A stretch of 64,000 nt of DNA from contig NZ_FZNW01000008.1 of assembly GCF_900188115.1 (NCBI RefSeq), positions 124,001-188,000 of the forward strand. The letters are read 5' to 3'. The position numbers were made by a program, and so were the translations under genes. Numbering within the stretch: the first letter of the stretch is position 1; each line of letters opens with the position of its first letter. This document shows positions 25,768 through 35,753 of this stretch, piece after piece. The stretch is from Haloechinothrix alba. Lineage in GTDB: Bacteria > Actinomycetota > Actinomycetes > Mycobacteriales > Pseudonocardiaceae. The notes under the pieces are model-generated. The model was not told the origin of the DNA and searched no databases. It worked only from the letters and a program-made list of their open reading frames with translations.

Positions 25768-26544
25768 GTGGACCAGCTGTGGCCGATGACACCGCGTGAA
25801 GCGGCGACACCTGCGGTCGGCGACGCCGACCTCGAGGCGCTCTACGCCTACCCTGAACCACTCGAACGGCCGTGGGTGCAGGCGAACTTCATCGCCTCGG
25901 TCGACGGAGCCGCCAGCGTCGATGGTGGCTCGTCGGGGCTGTCCCACCCCGTGGACCGGCGCGTGTTCGCGCTCGGCAGGGACCTGGCTGATGTGGTTCT
26001 CGCGGGGGTCGGGACCGTGCTCGCCGAGAACTACGCCGGCGTCAAACCCAGCGCCCGGCGTCTGGAACGCCGCACGCGGCTCGGGCTGGCCGGGGTACCG
26101 CCCATCGCGGTGGTCAGCAGCAGCTGCGCCATCCCGCCAACGGCACGGGTGCTGGTCGAGACCTCCGTGCCGCCCATCGTGCTGACCTGCCAGGCTGCTC
26201 CCCCCGAGCGTGCGAACGCGCTCCGCGACGCAGGCGCCGAGGTGGTCACCGCAGGAGAGGACAGGGTGGACCTGGCGAGCGCCCTCGACGCCCTGCGCGA
26301 TCGGGGGTTCTACCGAATCGACTGCGAGGGCGGCCCGCGGCTGTTCGCCGGGATGCTCGCCGCCGACCTGGTCGACCAGCTGTGCCTGACCGTTGCCCCG
26401 CTGGCCACCGGCGCCGGTGCCGATCGCATCGCGGCCGGTCCCCCTGCCGAGCACCTCCACCGGTTCGAACTGGCCTCGGTGCTGCACGAGGACGGCTTCC
26501 TGCTGCTGCGCTACCGCCGTCCGGCAGCCGAGACCGGCACGTGA
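25768..26544 (+). CDS. Pyrimidine reductase family protein (RibD C-terminal domain-like)
   Basis: A 258-residue dihydrofolate-reductase-fold protein with WVQANFIASVDGAASVDG at the N-terminus and CEGGPRLFAGMLAADLVDQL, the NADPH/substrate pattern of RibD reductase domains. There is no N-terminal deaminase domain, so it is not a full RibD. It matches mycobacterial Rv2671 in type and position. The GTG start is 42 bases from the divergent zapE start, so the two promoters overlap. Confidence 0.88.
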   Translation: MDQLWPMTPREAATPAVGDADLEALYAYPEPLERPWVQANFIASVDGAASVDGGSSGLSHPVDRRVFALGRDLADVVLAGVGTVLAENYAGVKPSARRLERRTRLGLAGVPPIAVVSSSCAIPPTARVLVETSVPPIVLTCQAAPPERANALRDAGAEVVTAGEDRVDLASALDALRDRGFYRIDCEGGPRLFAGMLAADLVDQLCLTVAPLATGAGADRIAAGPPAEHLHRFELASVLHEDGFLLLRYRRPAAETGT

Positions 26545-26611
26545 GTGCGAGCCGAAGGACTCCTTGGGTACGTGCGGTGCACCGGAGGAGCATCCCTCGG
26601 CTCGAGATCGA

Positions 26612-27859
26612 CTACGCCACGACGCCGTCGGCACGCCACCGTGCGACCTGGTGCGAGGTGTACCCCAGCCGTGCGAGCACCGTGTCGGTGTGCTCTCCCA
26701 GCCGCGGGATCGCTCCGTGCCCTGGCGGCACGCCGTCCGGCATGGCCGGCGGCGACAGCATCCGCAGCGGGCCGACCGGCGAGCCGGCATCCTGCCACTT
26801 CCCCAGCTCGCGCAGTTGCGGATGCTCGGCGAGCCCCGCAACCGAGTTGAGCCTGCCTGCTGCGATCGATGCCTCGTCCAGGCGGGTGAGCAGCTCCCCT
26901 GTCGGAAGCCCCGAGGTCACCTTCGTCACGAGGTAGTCGACGCGCTCCCGGTTGCGCGCCCGGCCGATGTTGGTCGCCAGCTCCCGGTCATCAAGCAGCT
27001 CAGGGCGTTCCAGCACCTGCCGCGCAAGGCGTTCCCATTCCCGGTCGTTCTGCACCCCGATGAGCACCAGGTCACCGTCGGCGGTGGGATAGGCGTCATA
27101 GGGCACGATCGCCGGGTGCGCCGTACCGGTACGCGGCGGGGCACCACCCCCGTAGGTCGCCATGTACAGCGGGTGGCCCATCCATTCCGCGAGCGCCTCC
27201 AGCATGCTCACGTGCACCGACGCGCCGACTCCGGTGCGTTCCCTGCGAAACAGTGCGGCCAGCGTGGCCGAGTAGGCGTACATTCCCGCTGCGATATCGG
27301 CGATCGGGATGCCGGACTTGGCAGGCGAGTCGGGAGTCCCTGTAACCGAGACCACGCCGGCCTCCCCCTGCACCAGGAAGTCGTAGGCCCGCCTGTCCTT
27401 GTACGGCCCGCTCCGCCCGTAGCCGGAGATCTCGACGGCGACCAGCCCCGGGTACGTTGCCGCGGCCGTCCCGGCGTCCACGCCGAGATTCGCTGCCGAG
27501 CCGGGCCCGAGGTTGTGCACGAACACATCCGCCCGCTCGAGCAGCGCGCCGAGCACCTCGCCGCCCGCCCGGGTCTTCACGTCCAGCGCGACGGACTCCT
27601 TGCCGCGGTTGAGCCAGACGAAGTGCGACGCCAGGCCGAGTACCTCCGTGTCGTAGTGACGCGCGAAGTCGCCACCGCCGACCCGTTCCACCTTGGTCAC
27701 CGTAGCGCCCTGATCAGCCAGGTGCCGGGTGGCGAGCGGAGCCGCGACAGCCTGCTCGAGCGCCACGACACGTACGCCCTCCAGCGGCCGCTGGTCACGT
27801 GTGTCTCCCGCGGTGCCGTGGGATCCGGCGGCCGTGCCGGCATCGCGATCGCACTCCAT
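26612..27859 (-). CDS. CoA transferase, family III (CaiB/BaiF)
   Basis: A 415-residue protein with the family III pattern: PLEGVRVVALEQAVAAPLAT, the conserved NRGKESVALDVKT, and RRAYDFLVQGEAG, whose aspartate corresponds to the catalytic Asp that forms the acyl anhydride. It moves CoA between carboxylic acids, here an unknown pair. I prefer the second of two ATGs, because GGGAGG is 9 bases upstream of it and directly adjoins the first. It is convergent with the reductase gene; no CoA-pathway neighbour suggests a substrate. Confidence 0.9.
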   Translation of the reverse strand: MECDRDAGTAAGSHGTAGDTRDQRPLEGVRVVALEQAVAAPLATRHLADQGATVTKVERVGGGDFARHYDTEVLGLASHFVWLNRGKESVALDVKTRAGGEVLGALLERADVFVHNLGPGSAANLGVDAGTAAATYPGLVAVEISGYGRSGPYKDRRAYDFLVQGEAGVVSVTGTPDSPAKSGIPIADIAAGMYAYSATLAALFRRERTGVGASVHVSMLEALAEWMGHPLYMATYGGGAPPRTGTAHPAIVPYDAYPTADGDLVLIGVQNDREWERLARQVLERPELLDDRELATNIGRARNRERVDYLVTKVTSGLPTGELLTRLDEASIAAGRLNSVAGLAEHPQLRELGKWQDAGSPVGPLRMLSPPAMPDGVPPGHGAIPRLGEHTDTVLARLGYTSHQVARWRADGVVA

Positions 27860-27975
27860 ACGCGTCATCCTCCCGGAGCGGTGGTGCTTACGGGGTACTC
27901 ACCTCGGCTCTGCCATGCTCGACGCCAAGAGTGGCAGACGACAGACACGACAGCGCGTGAGGAAGAGGGTGTGGG

Positions 27976-29541
27976 GTGCCACCTGCTCGACTTCGCGGCC
28001 GAGCCGGTCGGGGGCTGGTGCTCGCCGTCGCAGCCGCGACGCTACTGGCGGGTTGCGTCCCCGGGCCTTCCGAACGGCCCGCGGTCATCGCCCAGGACGA
28101 TCCGGTGACCGGGGACTCCGACGGGTCCGCGGAGGAAGTGCCCCTGCCCCCGCTGGAGCAGCCGGAGCATCCCGGCATCGCGTGGCAGGACTGCGAGGGA
28201 GATGCCCGCGACCGCATCGACGAGCAGGACGTTCCCGGCTCGATGCGCGTCGACTGCGCGGTGGTCAGCAGCGTGCTGGACCCACCGGGCCTCCCGGACC
28301 GCGGCATGATCCGGCTGTCCCTGACCAGGATCGGCAACGGGGATATCCCGTTGCTCGTCGTCAACGACGTCGGAGGCCTGCCCGGTGGGGTGTACGCGGC
28401 TCGGTTGGCCGGTCAGCTGCCCGAGGAGATGCTCGAGACGTTCTCGCTCGTCGGCGTCGACCGCCGGTACACCGGCCGGTCCAACCCCAACAACTGCATC
28501 GAGCCGGATACCAGGGCACGGATGCTGGGGTTCGACCCGGCGGCCGACGACCTCAAACCGCTGATCGACACAGCAGGCAGCGCAGGCCAGCAGTGCACCA
28601 TCGAGCTCGGCAACGAACAGGGTGCGCTGGACTCCTGGCGCAGCGCAGGCGATCTGGAACACATCCGGGAGCAGCTCGGGATGTCCCGGCTGCACGCGAT
28701 CGGCCGTGGCGACGGATCCCAGGTGCTCGACCTCTACGCGCAGCGCTACCCGGACACCGTCGGCCGGTTCGCCCTCGACGGGATCCCCGACCCCGCCGAC
28801 GACCACGCCAACAGGCTGGAAGGCATCGCCGAGGGGGCCGAGGCCACGCTCGGGGCCTTCGCCGCGGACTGTTCGCGCGACGACTGCCCACTGGACGACG
28901 CCGAGGCGGCGGTCACCGAGCTCACCGGGGAGCTGCGAGCGGACCCGCTCCGCACGCCGCAGGGCGAGCTGATGGGACCCGCTCTCGCGCTGCGGGCCAT
29001 CCGGGCCGGCCTTGCCGACCGGGAACTGTGGCCGGAACTGGCCGAGGGCATCGCCGATGCGCTCGACGGCGACGCGGCCGGCCTGGCAACGTTCACCGAG
29101 CCGATGCTGCACGCCACCATCAACGGACCGCCCACGGTGGACACCGCATGGGGAACGCGCTGCAACGACACACCGACCCGGCTCAGCCCCGACCGCATCA
29201 ACGAGACCAGCGCCGAGTGGCGGGAGCGGTTCCCGGTCTTCGGCGGCCTCCTCGCCCAGCGGCTCGCCTGGTGCGCGCCGTGGCCGACCGTGGAGGAGCA
29301 ACCGGCCGAGGGGATCACCGATGACGTCCCCCCGATCCTGGTCGTCACGACGGCGGCCGACCCGGTGACGCCCGAGGAAGGCAGCCTGCGACGCGCGATG
29401 CAGATGCCGACCTCGGTCACGCTGTCCTGGCAGGGCGCCGGGCACGGTGCGATCGGTCGGTCCGGCTGTGTGAACGAGCGCGTGCACGGCTTCCTCGCGG
29501 ATGGGGACGTACCGGCGGACGGCACCCCCTGTCCTGCATAG
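27976..29541 (+). CDS. TAP-like alpha/beta-hydrolase lipoprotein lacking the serine nucleophile
   Basis: A 521-residue secreted lipoprotein: signal peptide with lipobox LLAGC, lipidated cysteine at about 27. It has the tripeptidyl-aminopeptidase-like layout, with the oxyanion-side GGLPGG, the strand-helix elbow, and a C-terminal TAP domain retaining Asp (TTAADPVTPEEG) and His (GAGHGAIG). At the elbow the sequence reads AIGRGDGSQV at about 241-250, where GxSxG is expected, so the nucleophile is a glycine at about 245. It corresponds in position to mycobacterial Rv2672. It may be a binding protein or use another serine. Confidence 0.82.
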   Translation: MPPARLRGRAGRGLVLAVAAATLLAGCVPGPSERPAVIAQDDPVTGDSDGSAEEVPLPPLEQPEHPGIAWQDCEGDARDRIDEQDVPGSMRVDCAVVSSVLDPPGLPDRGMIRLSLTRIGNGDIPLLVVNDVGGLPGGVYAARLAGQLPEEMLETFSLVGVDRRYTGRSNPNNCIEPDTRARMLGFDPAADDLKPLIDTAGSAGQQCTIELGNEQGALDSWRSAGDLEHIREQLGMSRLHAIGRGDGSQVLDLYAQRYPDTVGRFALDGIPDPADDHANRLEGIAEGAEATLGAFAADCSRDDCPLDDAEAAVTELTGELRADPLRTPQGELMGPALALRAIRAGLADRELWPELAEGIADALDGDAAGLATFTEPMLHATINGPPTVDTAWGTRCNDTPTRLSPDRINETSAEWRERFPVFGGLLAQRLAWCAPWPTVEEQPAEGITDDVPPILVVTTAADPVTPEEGSLRRAMQMPTSVTLSWQGAGHGAIGRSGCVNERVHGFLADGDVPADGTPCPA

Positions 29542-29793
29542 GGCGTGTCCGGCAACCCCGCGTACCTGCTGGTCGACACGCCTTTGTTCGGGCAGGCCAC
29601 CGCGGAAACGGCGTGCGGATGAACGGCACTGCCGCACGTCAGGATCGTGTCGCGGGCAACGCCCACCACATCCAGCGGCGCAACCCCGCGCAAGTACACT
29701 CGATCCGGTAAGTGTGGCGGATTCTTTCGCGTCCGCCCCCGTCGCACGGTTGGTGCGGGCGGTTCGCTACCCCAGCCGCACAGGACCACAGCC

Positions 29794-31425
29794 GTGCAGG
29801 CAACGTCTCCAGGAGCGAGCACCATCGAAACCGGGCAGCTGATCGCAGGGCACTACCGCCTGGCCGAGCATGTCGGTTCCGGCGCGATGGGTGTCGTCTG
29901 GCGCGCGGTCGACGTGCGCCTCGAACGTTCGGTGGCCGTCAAGAGGGTCGTCAGCCAGCACGGCCTGTCCGAAGCCGACCGGGACGCGCTGCACAAGCGA
30001 GCGATGCGCGAGGCGAAGATCGCAGCGCGGCTGCAGCACCCGAACGCCATTGCCGTGTACGACATCACCGAACACGACGGCGACCCCTGCCTGGTCATGG
30101 AGTACCTGCCGTCTCGAAGCCTCTCGGATGTCCTTGCCGAGGAGGGCACCGTGCCGGTCGCCACGGCAGCCCGCATCGGCGAGCAGGTCGCCGCCGCCCT
30201 GGTCGCCGCGCACCGCGCGGGCATCGTGCACCGTGACGTCAAGCCCGGGAACATCCTCATCGACGACACCGGTGTCGCCAAGCTGACCGACTTCGGCATC
30301 TCCCGCGCACACGGCGACATCACACTCACGCAGACCGGCCTGGTCGCAGGCACCGCTGGTTACCTCGCTCCCGAGCTGGCCAGGGGCGGTGACCCGAGTG
30401 CCGCCTCGGACGTCTTCGCGCTCGGCGCCACCCTCTACCACGCCCTCGAGGGGCAGTCTCCATACGGAAGCGGCTCGAACCAGCTCGCACTGCTACACAC
30501 CGCGGCCAGCGGGAAGGTCAACCCACCGACCCGGTCCGGGCCTGCGACGGCGCTGCTGATGTCCTTGCTGCGCGTCGCTCCGGAGGAGCGTGCCACGATG
30601 CAGCAGGCCAGTGAACGGCTCGCCGCGATCGCCTCGGGTGGCGGTGTCCCGGCGCCACCCCCGCCGGTGCTGCCTGCGAGGCCACCGGCCGACGGCTCCG
30701 CCATGGCAGAGCCGTCGGCGAGCTCCGCAGGGCCTTCTTCACAGCCTCCGGCCACGCGACAGCAACCGACGCTCGCCGCGACATCGGCACATCCGTCCCC
30801 CGCGAGCACGGCCACGTTCGAGCCGGCGAGCAGCGACGAGCGTTCCGCGGGCCAGGCACCGAGCAGGCCGCATACGGGATCGCCCGGCCGGTCCGGGACC
30901 ACCCGGTCCGCGGGCGCCACAGGTAACCGTGCGCTGCTACTCGGCGGGGCCGGGTTCCTCGCCTTGCTGGTGCTCGCGCTCGTCCTGCTCATCAACCCGG
31001 ACGACGATCCGGGCGATGCCACCGGCTCCCCTGCCGAGAATCCCGAGGTCGGGTCGGAGCCGCAGGACGATACCGGCGACACGGAGGAGCCGACCGGCAC
31101 CGAGAGGTCCGTCGACGACTGGGGCGCCGCAGGCGAGCTCGTCGTGGACTACTACACGTTGCCCAGCGAGATCGACGCCTCCTGGGACATGCTCACCGCC
31201 GCAGGTCAGGGCGCCTTCGACGGCAAGCGCGGCTTCGACCAGTACTGGCAGGGCTACGACCAGGTTTACGCGCAGAATGCGCGAGCGAGCCCGAACGAGG
31301 ACGGCTCGGTCACCATCTCCGCCGATGTCACCTTCATCGAGGGTGGCCAGGAACGCACGGAAAGCCGGGAGCTGCGTATCGTCAAGATCGACGGCGAGCT
31401 GCAGATCGACTCGGACACCCGGTAG
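29794..31425 (+). CDS. PknB-type receptor serine/threonine protein kinase
   Basis: A 543-residue kinase. The cytoplasmic kinase domain (about 20-285) has GSGAMGVV, VAVK Lys50, Glu73, HRDVKPGN Asp148, DFG at 167-169 and threonines in the activation loop TLTQTGLVAGTAGY. A Pro/Ala-rich linker (285-378) and a membrane helix (379-400) lead to an external domain of about 140 residues, ending in a compact ~110-residue module (SVDDWGAAGELVVDYY...) that resembles an NTF2-like fold rather than PASTA repeats. The GTG start has AGGA upstream. Its ligand is unknown. Confidence 0.92.
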   Translation: MQATSPGASTIETGQLIAGHYRLAEHVGSGAMGVVWRAVDVRLERSVAVKRVVSQHGLSEADRDALHKRAMREAKIAARLQHPNAIAVYDITEHDGDPCLVMEYLPSRSLSDVLAEEGTVPVATAARIGEQVAAALVAAHRAGIVHRDVKPGNILIDDTGVAKLTDFGISRAHGDITLTQTGLVAGTAGYLAPELARGGDPSAASDVFALGATLYHALEGQSPYGSGSNQLALLHTAASGKVNPPTRSGPATALLMSLLRVAPEERATMQQASERLAAIASGGGVPAPPPPVLPARPPADGSAMAEPSASSAGPSSQPPATRQQPTLAATSAHPSPASTATFEPASSDERSAGQAPSRPHTGSPGRSGTTRSAGATGNRALLLGGAGFLALLVLALVLLINPDDDPGDATGSPAENPEVGSEPQDDTGDTEEPTGTERSVDDWGAAGELVVDYYTLPSEIDASWDMLTAAGQGAFDGKRGFDQYWQGYDQVYAQNARASPNEDGSVTISADVTFIEGGQERTESRELRIVKIDGELQIDSDTR

Positions 31426-31496
31426 CGCGGGCGGCAGGCTCACCGGGCCGCTCTCGGCAGTGCGCGCACCGTGCCACGTGACTTACTGTGGACGGC

Positions 31497-31793
31497 ATGA
31501 GCCAGGATCACCCGGCCGAGCACCCCCGGTTCTCCGCCGATCTGATCGGTCTGGATCCGGACGACCAGGAAGCGCGGGCGTTCGCCGAGCATCTCGACAA
31601 GATGGAACGCAGTGGACCAAGCTTCACCATCGAGGGCTCATTGCAGGGGGTCGCGGACTTCGCGGAGTCGAGCACCAAGCTCGGCGGGCCGCGCCGGTAC
31701 GTCGTGGCGCTGGTCGTGACCCTGATACTGCTCGGTATTCTCGCTGCCACCTGGCAGTTCGCAGGCGGACTCGCCGCGTGGTTGACGGGATAG
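31497..31793 (+). CDS. Small single-pass membrane protein, unknown function
   Basis: A 98-residue acidic protein with a soluble N-terminal half (FSADLIGLDPDDQEARAFAE) and one C-terminal membrane helix (YVVALVVTLILLGILAATW). I do not recognise the family. A GTG three codons upstream is an alternative start; neither has a strong Shine-Dalgarno. It lies between the receptor kinase and msrB on the same strand with a 9-base gap to msrB, so co-expression with msrB is likely. Confidence 0.7.
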   Translation: MSQDHPAEHPRFSADLIGLDPDDQEARAFAEHLDKMERSGPSFTIEGSLQGVADFAESSTKLGGPRRYVVALVVTLILLGILAATWQFAGGLAAWLTG

Positions 31794-31802
31794 GGTGCAT
31801 AT

Positions 31803-32231
31803 ATGGAGCAGGAAACACCGGCGACGCCCCGGGTCGCCAAGAGTGAGCAGCAGTGGCGCGAGGAACTCTCCGCCACCGAGTACCACATCCTTCGTGAGGC
31901 AGGCACCGAACAGCCCTTCTCCGGGCAGTACACCGACACCACCACGGAAGGCGTCTACTCGTGCCGTGCCTGCGGTGCCGAGTTGTTCACCAGCGACACC
32001 AAGTTCCACAGCCACTGCGGCTGGCCGTCCTTCTTCGATCCCGCCCGGTCAGACGCCGTGCTGCTGCGCGAGGATCGCAGCCTGGGCATGGTGCGGGTCG
32101 AGGTGCAGTGCGCCACCTGCCACAGCCATCTTGGCCACGTGTTCACCGGTGAAGGCTACGACACTCCCACCGACCAGCGGTACTGCATCAACTCCGTGGC
32201 GCTGACCCTGCGCCCGCGTGCCGACGGTTGA
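31803..32231 (+). CDS. msrB: Peptide methionine-(R)-S-oxide reductase
   Basis: A 142-residue MsrB that repairs methionine-R-sulfoxide. Both zinc-binding pairs are present (CRAC and CATC), as are HCGWPSF, the GHVF segment and the catalytic cysteine in RYCINSVAL. The length is normal. Convergent with hemQ, 27 bases away. Confidence 0.96.
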   Translation: MEQETPATPRVAKSEQQWREELSATEYHILREAGTEQPFSGQYTDTTTEGVYSCRACGAELFTSDTKFHSHCGWPSFFDPARSDAVLLREDRSLGMVRVEVQCATCHSHLGHVFTGEGYDTPTDQRYCINSVALTLRPRADG

Positions 32232-32258
32232 GTTAGCTCCCGCCGCGACGGCTGCCCG

Positions 32259-32963
32259 TCACGGGAGGGTGGCGACCAGTTCCGCTGCGGCGACCCTCGT
32301 GCCGGTGTAGAACGGCACTTCCTCGCGCACGTGCCTGCGGGCCGAGCTTCCCCGCAACGTCCGCATCAGGTCGACGATGCGGTACAGGTCGTCTGCCTCG
32401 AAGGCGAGCATCCACTCGTAGTCGCCGAGCGCGAAGGCCGGCACCGTGTTCGCCCGGACGTCCGGGTAGTCCCGCGCCTGCTGGCCGTGCTCGGCCAGCA
32501 TGTGACGCCGCTCCTCATCCGGAAGCAGGTACCACTCGTAGGAACGCACGAACGGGTACACGCACAGGTACTTGCGCGGTTCCTCCCCCGCGAGGAACGC
32601 CGGGATGTGGCTCTTGTTGAACTCCGCGGGTCGGTGCAGGGCAGCCTGGCTCCACACCGGGACCGACGCACGCCCGAGAGGTGTCTTCCGGAACCCGCTG
32701 TAGGCATCCTGGAGCCGTTCGATCTCGGGGGCGTGCCACCAGATCATGAAGTCCGCGTCCGCTCGCATGCCGGATACGTCGTACACGCCGCGGACGGTGA
32801 CGTCCTTGGCGGCCAGCGCGTCCAGGTACTCCTGGGTCCCGGCGCCCGCCTGGTCGCGATCGTCCGGAAGCCTGTCGGGGTCGGCCCGGAACACCGACCA
32901 CATGGTGTACCGGATCGTGTCGTTCAGCTCGCGGATCCGCGCAGCGTTCGTCTCACCCGTCAT
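32259..32963 (-). CDS. hemQ: Coproheme decarboxylase (chlorite dismutase-like)
   Basis: A 234-residue HemQ (ChdC), last enzyme of the coproporphyrin heme route, turning coproheme into heme b with peroxide. The catalytic tyrosine is in [10 protein letters not shown] (about Y136), and the proximal heme histidine is in MLAEHG (about H159). It follows the cgoX and hemE genes on the same strand, and this hemE-hemY-hemQ order is also found in mycobacteria. Confidence 0.95.
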   Translation of the reverse strand: MTGETNAARIRELNDTIRYTMWSVFRADPDRLPDDRDQAGAGTQEYLDALAAKDVTVRGVYDVSGMRADADFMIWWHAPEIERLQDAYSGFRKTPLGRASVPVWSQAALHRPAEFNKSHIPAFLAGEEPRKYLCVYPFVRSYEWYLLPDEERRHMLAEHGQQARDYPDVRANTVPAFALGDYEWMLAFEADDLYRIVDLMRTLRGSSARRHVREEVPFYTGTRVAAAELVATLP

Positions 32964-32996
32964 AACCCGATTCTGCCCGCACGGCGAGCTTCCTGG

Positions 32997-34439
32997 TCAT
33001 CGGGGACCCTGTTCGCCAGCGGGGTCCTCCATCGCCGGTGACCCGCCCGTCAGCAGGCGGGCCACCTCGCGTGCGGCGACGTCACCGGAGCCGATGCAGG
33101 CGGGCACGCCGACGCCGCGCAGGGCCGCCCCGGCGACCGCGAGCCCGGGTAGCCCGGCCACGGCACGGTCGATGCGGTCCACCCGCGCGGTGTGGCCAAC
33201 GCCGTACTGCGGGAGCGCGTCGTTCCAGCGATACACGGCCGAGGCCGCCGGCTCGGCTGCCACGCCCGCGACCTCCGCCAGGTCGGCACGCACCCGCCCG
33301 ACCAGCTCCGCATCGGCTGCCTGCAACGAACCGTGGTCCCCGAACCGCCCCACCGAACCGCGCACGAGCGTGCCGTGCTCGGGGGCGCGCTCGGCGTAAT
33401 GTGGCCACTTGCGGGACAGGAAGGTGAACGCCTTGGCCGTGAACTCACCGCCGCCCGTATGGCGCTCCCCCGTGGCGATCAGCACACCCGAGGCGTCTGG
33501 CAGCTCGGTGCCCGGCGGGAAGGCGAGCTGCACCACGGCCATCGACGCCAGCTCCACCTCGGCGAAGGCGCGTGCCGCATCCCCGGCCTCCTCGGCGAGC
33601 AGCTCACTGGCCACCGGGGCGGGCACAGCAAGCACGACGCCGTCCACCTCCAGCTCCGCGCCCGTGGCCCCGAGTCCGACTCGCCAGCCCGACACCGGGG
33701 CGGCCCGCAACCTGCTCGCGGGCTCGCCGTACCTGATGTCGGCTGCTGACCGCGTCGCCAGCTCGCGCACCAGTACGGACAGGCCGCCGTGCAGCGTGCC
33801 GAACACCGGGTCCCGAGCGGTCTCCGCCGGCAGCAGCGCCGCGGCGGCACTGGTCAGCGACCCGGCCCCGGCATCGAGCTGCCTGGCCAGCTCGGGAAGC
33901 ACCGCACGCAGCCCGAGCCCCTCGGCTCCGCCCGCGTACACCCCGCCCAGCAGCGGGTCGACCACGCGGTCGACGAGCTCGTCGCCGAACCGCTCGCGGA
34001 GCAACGCACCCAGCGAGACGTCCCCCCTCGGCGGCGCGAGCTGCGGAAGCTCGTTCTCGGCGCGTACCGCGGCGCGCCCCTCCGGCGACAACGCCTCAGC
34101 GACCACGTCCGGCGAGCCGGGTATGCCGAGAACGGTGGGCGCGGGTAGCGGCACGGTACGCGCCCCGGCCCGGATACGCGGGCGCGCGCCCCCCGGGTGG
34201 ACCAGCCGCCCGCGCAGGCCGAGCTCGTCCACCAGGTCGAGCGCCTCGGGCCTGCGCACAAGGAACGCCTCGGCTCCGGCGTCCACCGGTAGCCCGGACA
34301 GCTCGGCGGTGCGCACCTTGCCGCCCGCGTGCGGGCCGGCCTCCAGCACGGTGATCCGCACGCTGTCACCGAGCAGGGTGCGCAGCCGGTACGCCGCGGT
34401 CAGCCCGGCGATCCCACCGCCGACCACCGCGATTCTCAT
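32997..34439 (-). CDS. hemY: Coproporphyrinogen III / protoporphyrinogen oxidase (CgoX/HemY)
   Basis: A 480-residue FAD enzyme with the Rossmann start MRIAVVGGGIAGLTAAYRL, an E for ribose binding in ITVLEAG, and the C-terminal LPGLAVAGAALRGVGVPACI FAD-closing motif. In Gram-positives using HemQ it oxidises coproporphyrinogen III. It is 86 bases after hemE and 33 before hemQ, so the three are probably one transcript. Confidence 0.94.
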   Translation of the reverse strand: MRIAVVGGGIAGLTAAYRLRTLLGDSVRITVLEAGPHAGGKVRTAELSGLPVDAGAEAFLVRRPEALDLVDELGLRGRLVHPGGARPRIRAGARTVPLPAPTVLGIPGSPDVVAEALSPEGRAAVRAENELPQLAPPRGDVSLGALLRERFGDELVDRVVDPLLGGVYAGGAEGLGLRAVLPELARQLDAGAGSLTSAAAALLPAETARDPVFGTLHGGLSVLVRELATRSAADIRYGEPASRLRAAPVSGWRVGLGATGAELEVDGVVLAVPAPVASELLAEEAGDAARAFAEVELASMAVVQLAFPPGTELPDASGVLIATGERHTGGGEFTAKAFTFLSRKWPHYAERAPEHGTLVRGSVGRFGDHGSLQAADAELVGRVRADLAEVAGVAAEPAASAVYRWNDALPQYGVGHTARVDRIDRAVAGLPGLAVAGAALRGVGVPACIGSGDVAAREVARLLTGGSPAMEDPAGEQGPR

Positions 34440-34525
34440 GTCGCTCCCCTACGTCGACCGCTCTGCACTCGGGTCCTGTCACCGCCTGCACGCCAACAAT
34501 GACCTGCCGTTCATCAGCCGGTGGG

Positions 34526-35629
34526 TCAGGGCCGCAACCCGTGCACGAGCTCGACGATGCGGGTCAGCACCGTCGGGTCGGCATCGGGCAGGACACCGTG
34601 TCCCAGGTTGAACACGTGCCCGGCGGCGGCACGCCCCTCCTCCACGATCCTGCGCACCTCGTCCTCGACGACCGGCCAGGAGGCGAGCAGCAGGGCGGGG
34701 TCGAGGTTGCCCTGTACGACAGGGGGGTCCTCGCCGCCCGGACTCATCCGCCGTGCCGCATCGTCGAGCGGTACCCGCCAGTCGACCCCCACGACGTCGG
34801 CACCGGCCTGGCGCATGGCAGGCAACAGCTCGCCGGTACCGACACCGAAGTGGATACCCGGCACGCCGGCATCGGCGATACCGGCGAAGACCTTCGACGA
34901 GTGCGGCAGCACGAACCGGCGGTAGTCGCGCTCCGACAGCGCCCCGGCCCAGGAGTCGAACAGCTGCACGGCGTCGGCTCCCGCGGCGAGTTGGGCGCGC
35001 AGGAACGTGACGGCCATGACGGCGAGCTTGTCCATCAGGCGGTGCCACAGCTCCGGATCGGCGTGCATCAGCGCCTTGGTCCGCTCGTGGTTCTTGCTCG
35101 GGCCGCCCTCGACGAGGTAGGAGGCCAGCGTGAACGGCGCGCCCGCGAACCCGATCAGCGGTGTGTCGCCGAGCGCGCCGACCAACGCGCGCACCCCGCC
35201 CGCGACCGGGTCGACCTGCTCGGTATGCAGCTCGGGCAACTGATCCACGTCACTCCGGGTACGCACCGGCGAGCGCACGACGGGACCGACGCCGGAGGAG
35301 ATCTCGACGTCCACACCGGCGGCACGCAGCGGCACGACGATGTCGCTGAACAGGATCGCGGCATCGACCCCGTGCCTGCGGACCGGCTGCAGGGTGATCT
35401 CGGTGAGCAGATCGGCGTCGAAGCACGCGCCGAGCATGTCGACTCCGGCGCGCAACCGCCGGTACTCGGGTAACGAGCGGCCGGCCTGCCGCATGAACCA
35501 CACGGGCAGCCGCAACGGCCGCCTGCCGCGCGCAGCCAGAAGGAAGGGGGCGTCCGAGAGGTCACGGCGCGTGTCGGCGCCCAGTGTCGGCTGCCGGGGG
35601 GCGCCGAGCGGTTCAGTGCTGGAGGACAT
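34526..35629 (-). CDS. hemE: Uroporphyrinogen decarboxylase
   Basis: A 367-residue enzyme that decarboxylates uroporphyrinogen III to coproporphyrinogen III. Signatures [16 protein letters not shown] and [18 protein letters not shown] are present, as is the aspartate in ILFSDIVVP. It leads the heme operon and is divergent from the DUF3000 gene; the ~120-base gap must hold both promoters. Confidence 0.96.
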   Translation of the reverse strand: MSSSTEPLGAPRQPTLGADTRRDLSDAPFLLAARGRRPLRLPVWFMRQAGRSLPEYRRLRAGVDMLGACFDADLLTEITLQPVRRHGVDAAILFSDIVVPLRAAGVDVEISSGVGPVVRSPVRTRSDVDQLPELHTEQVDPVAGGVRALVGALGDTPLIGFAGAPFTLASYLVEGGPSKNHERTKALMHADPELWHRLMDKLAVMAVTFLRAQLAAGADAVQLFDSWAGALSERDYRRFVLPHSSKVFAGIADAGVPGIHFGVGTGELLPAMRQAGADVVGVDWRVPLDDAARRMSPGGEDPPVVQGNLDPALLLASWPVVEDEVRRIVEEGRAAAGHVFNLGHGVLPDADPTVLTRIVELVHGLRP

Positions 35630-35753
35630 CAGGAATGCATGATCCCACGATGCCCCGTACCGCCGTCATCGGACCTGAACCGGATGGGCACCGCCCGGCG
35701 TGGCTGGTCTCCGCACCCGGTTCACGCGTCCTACAGTCGGGTATGTGACCGCG

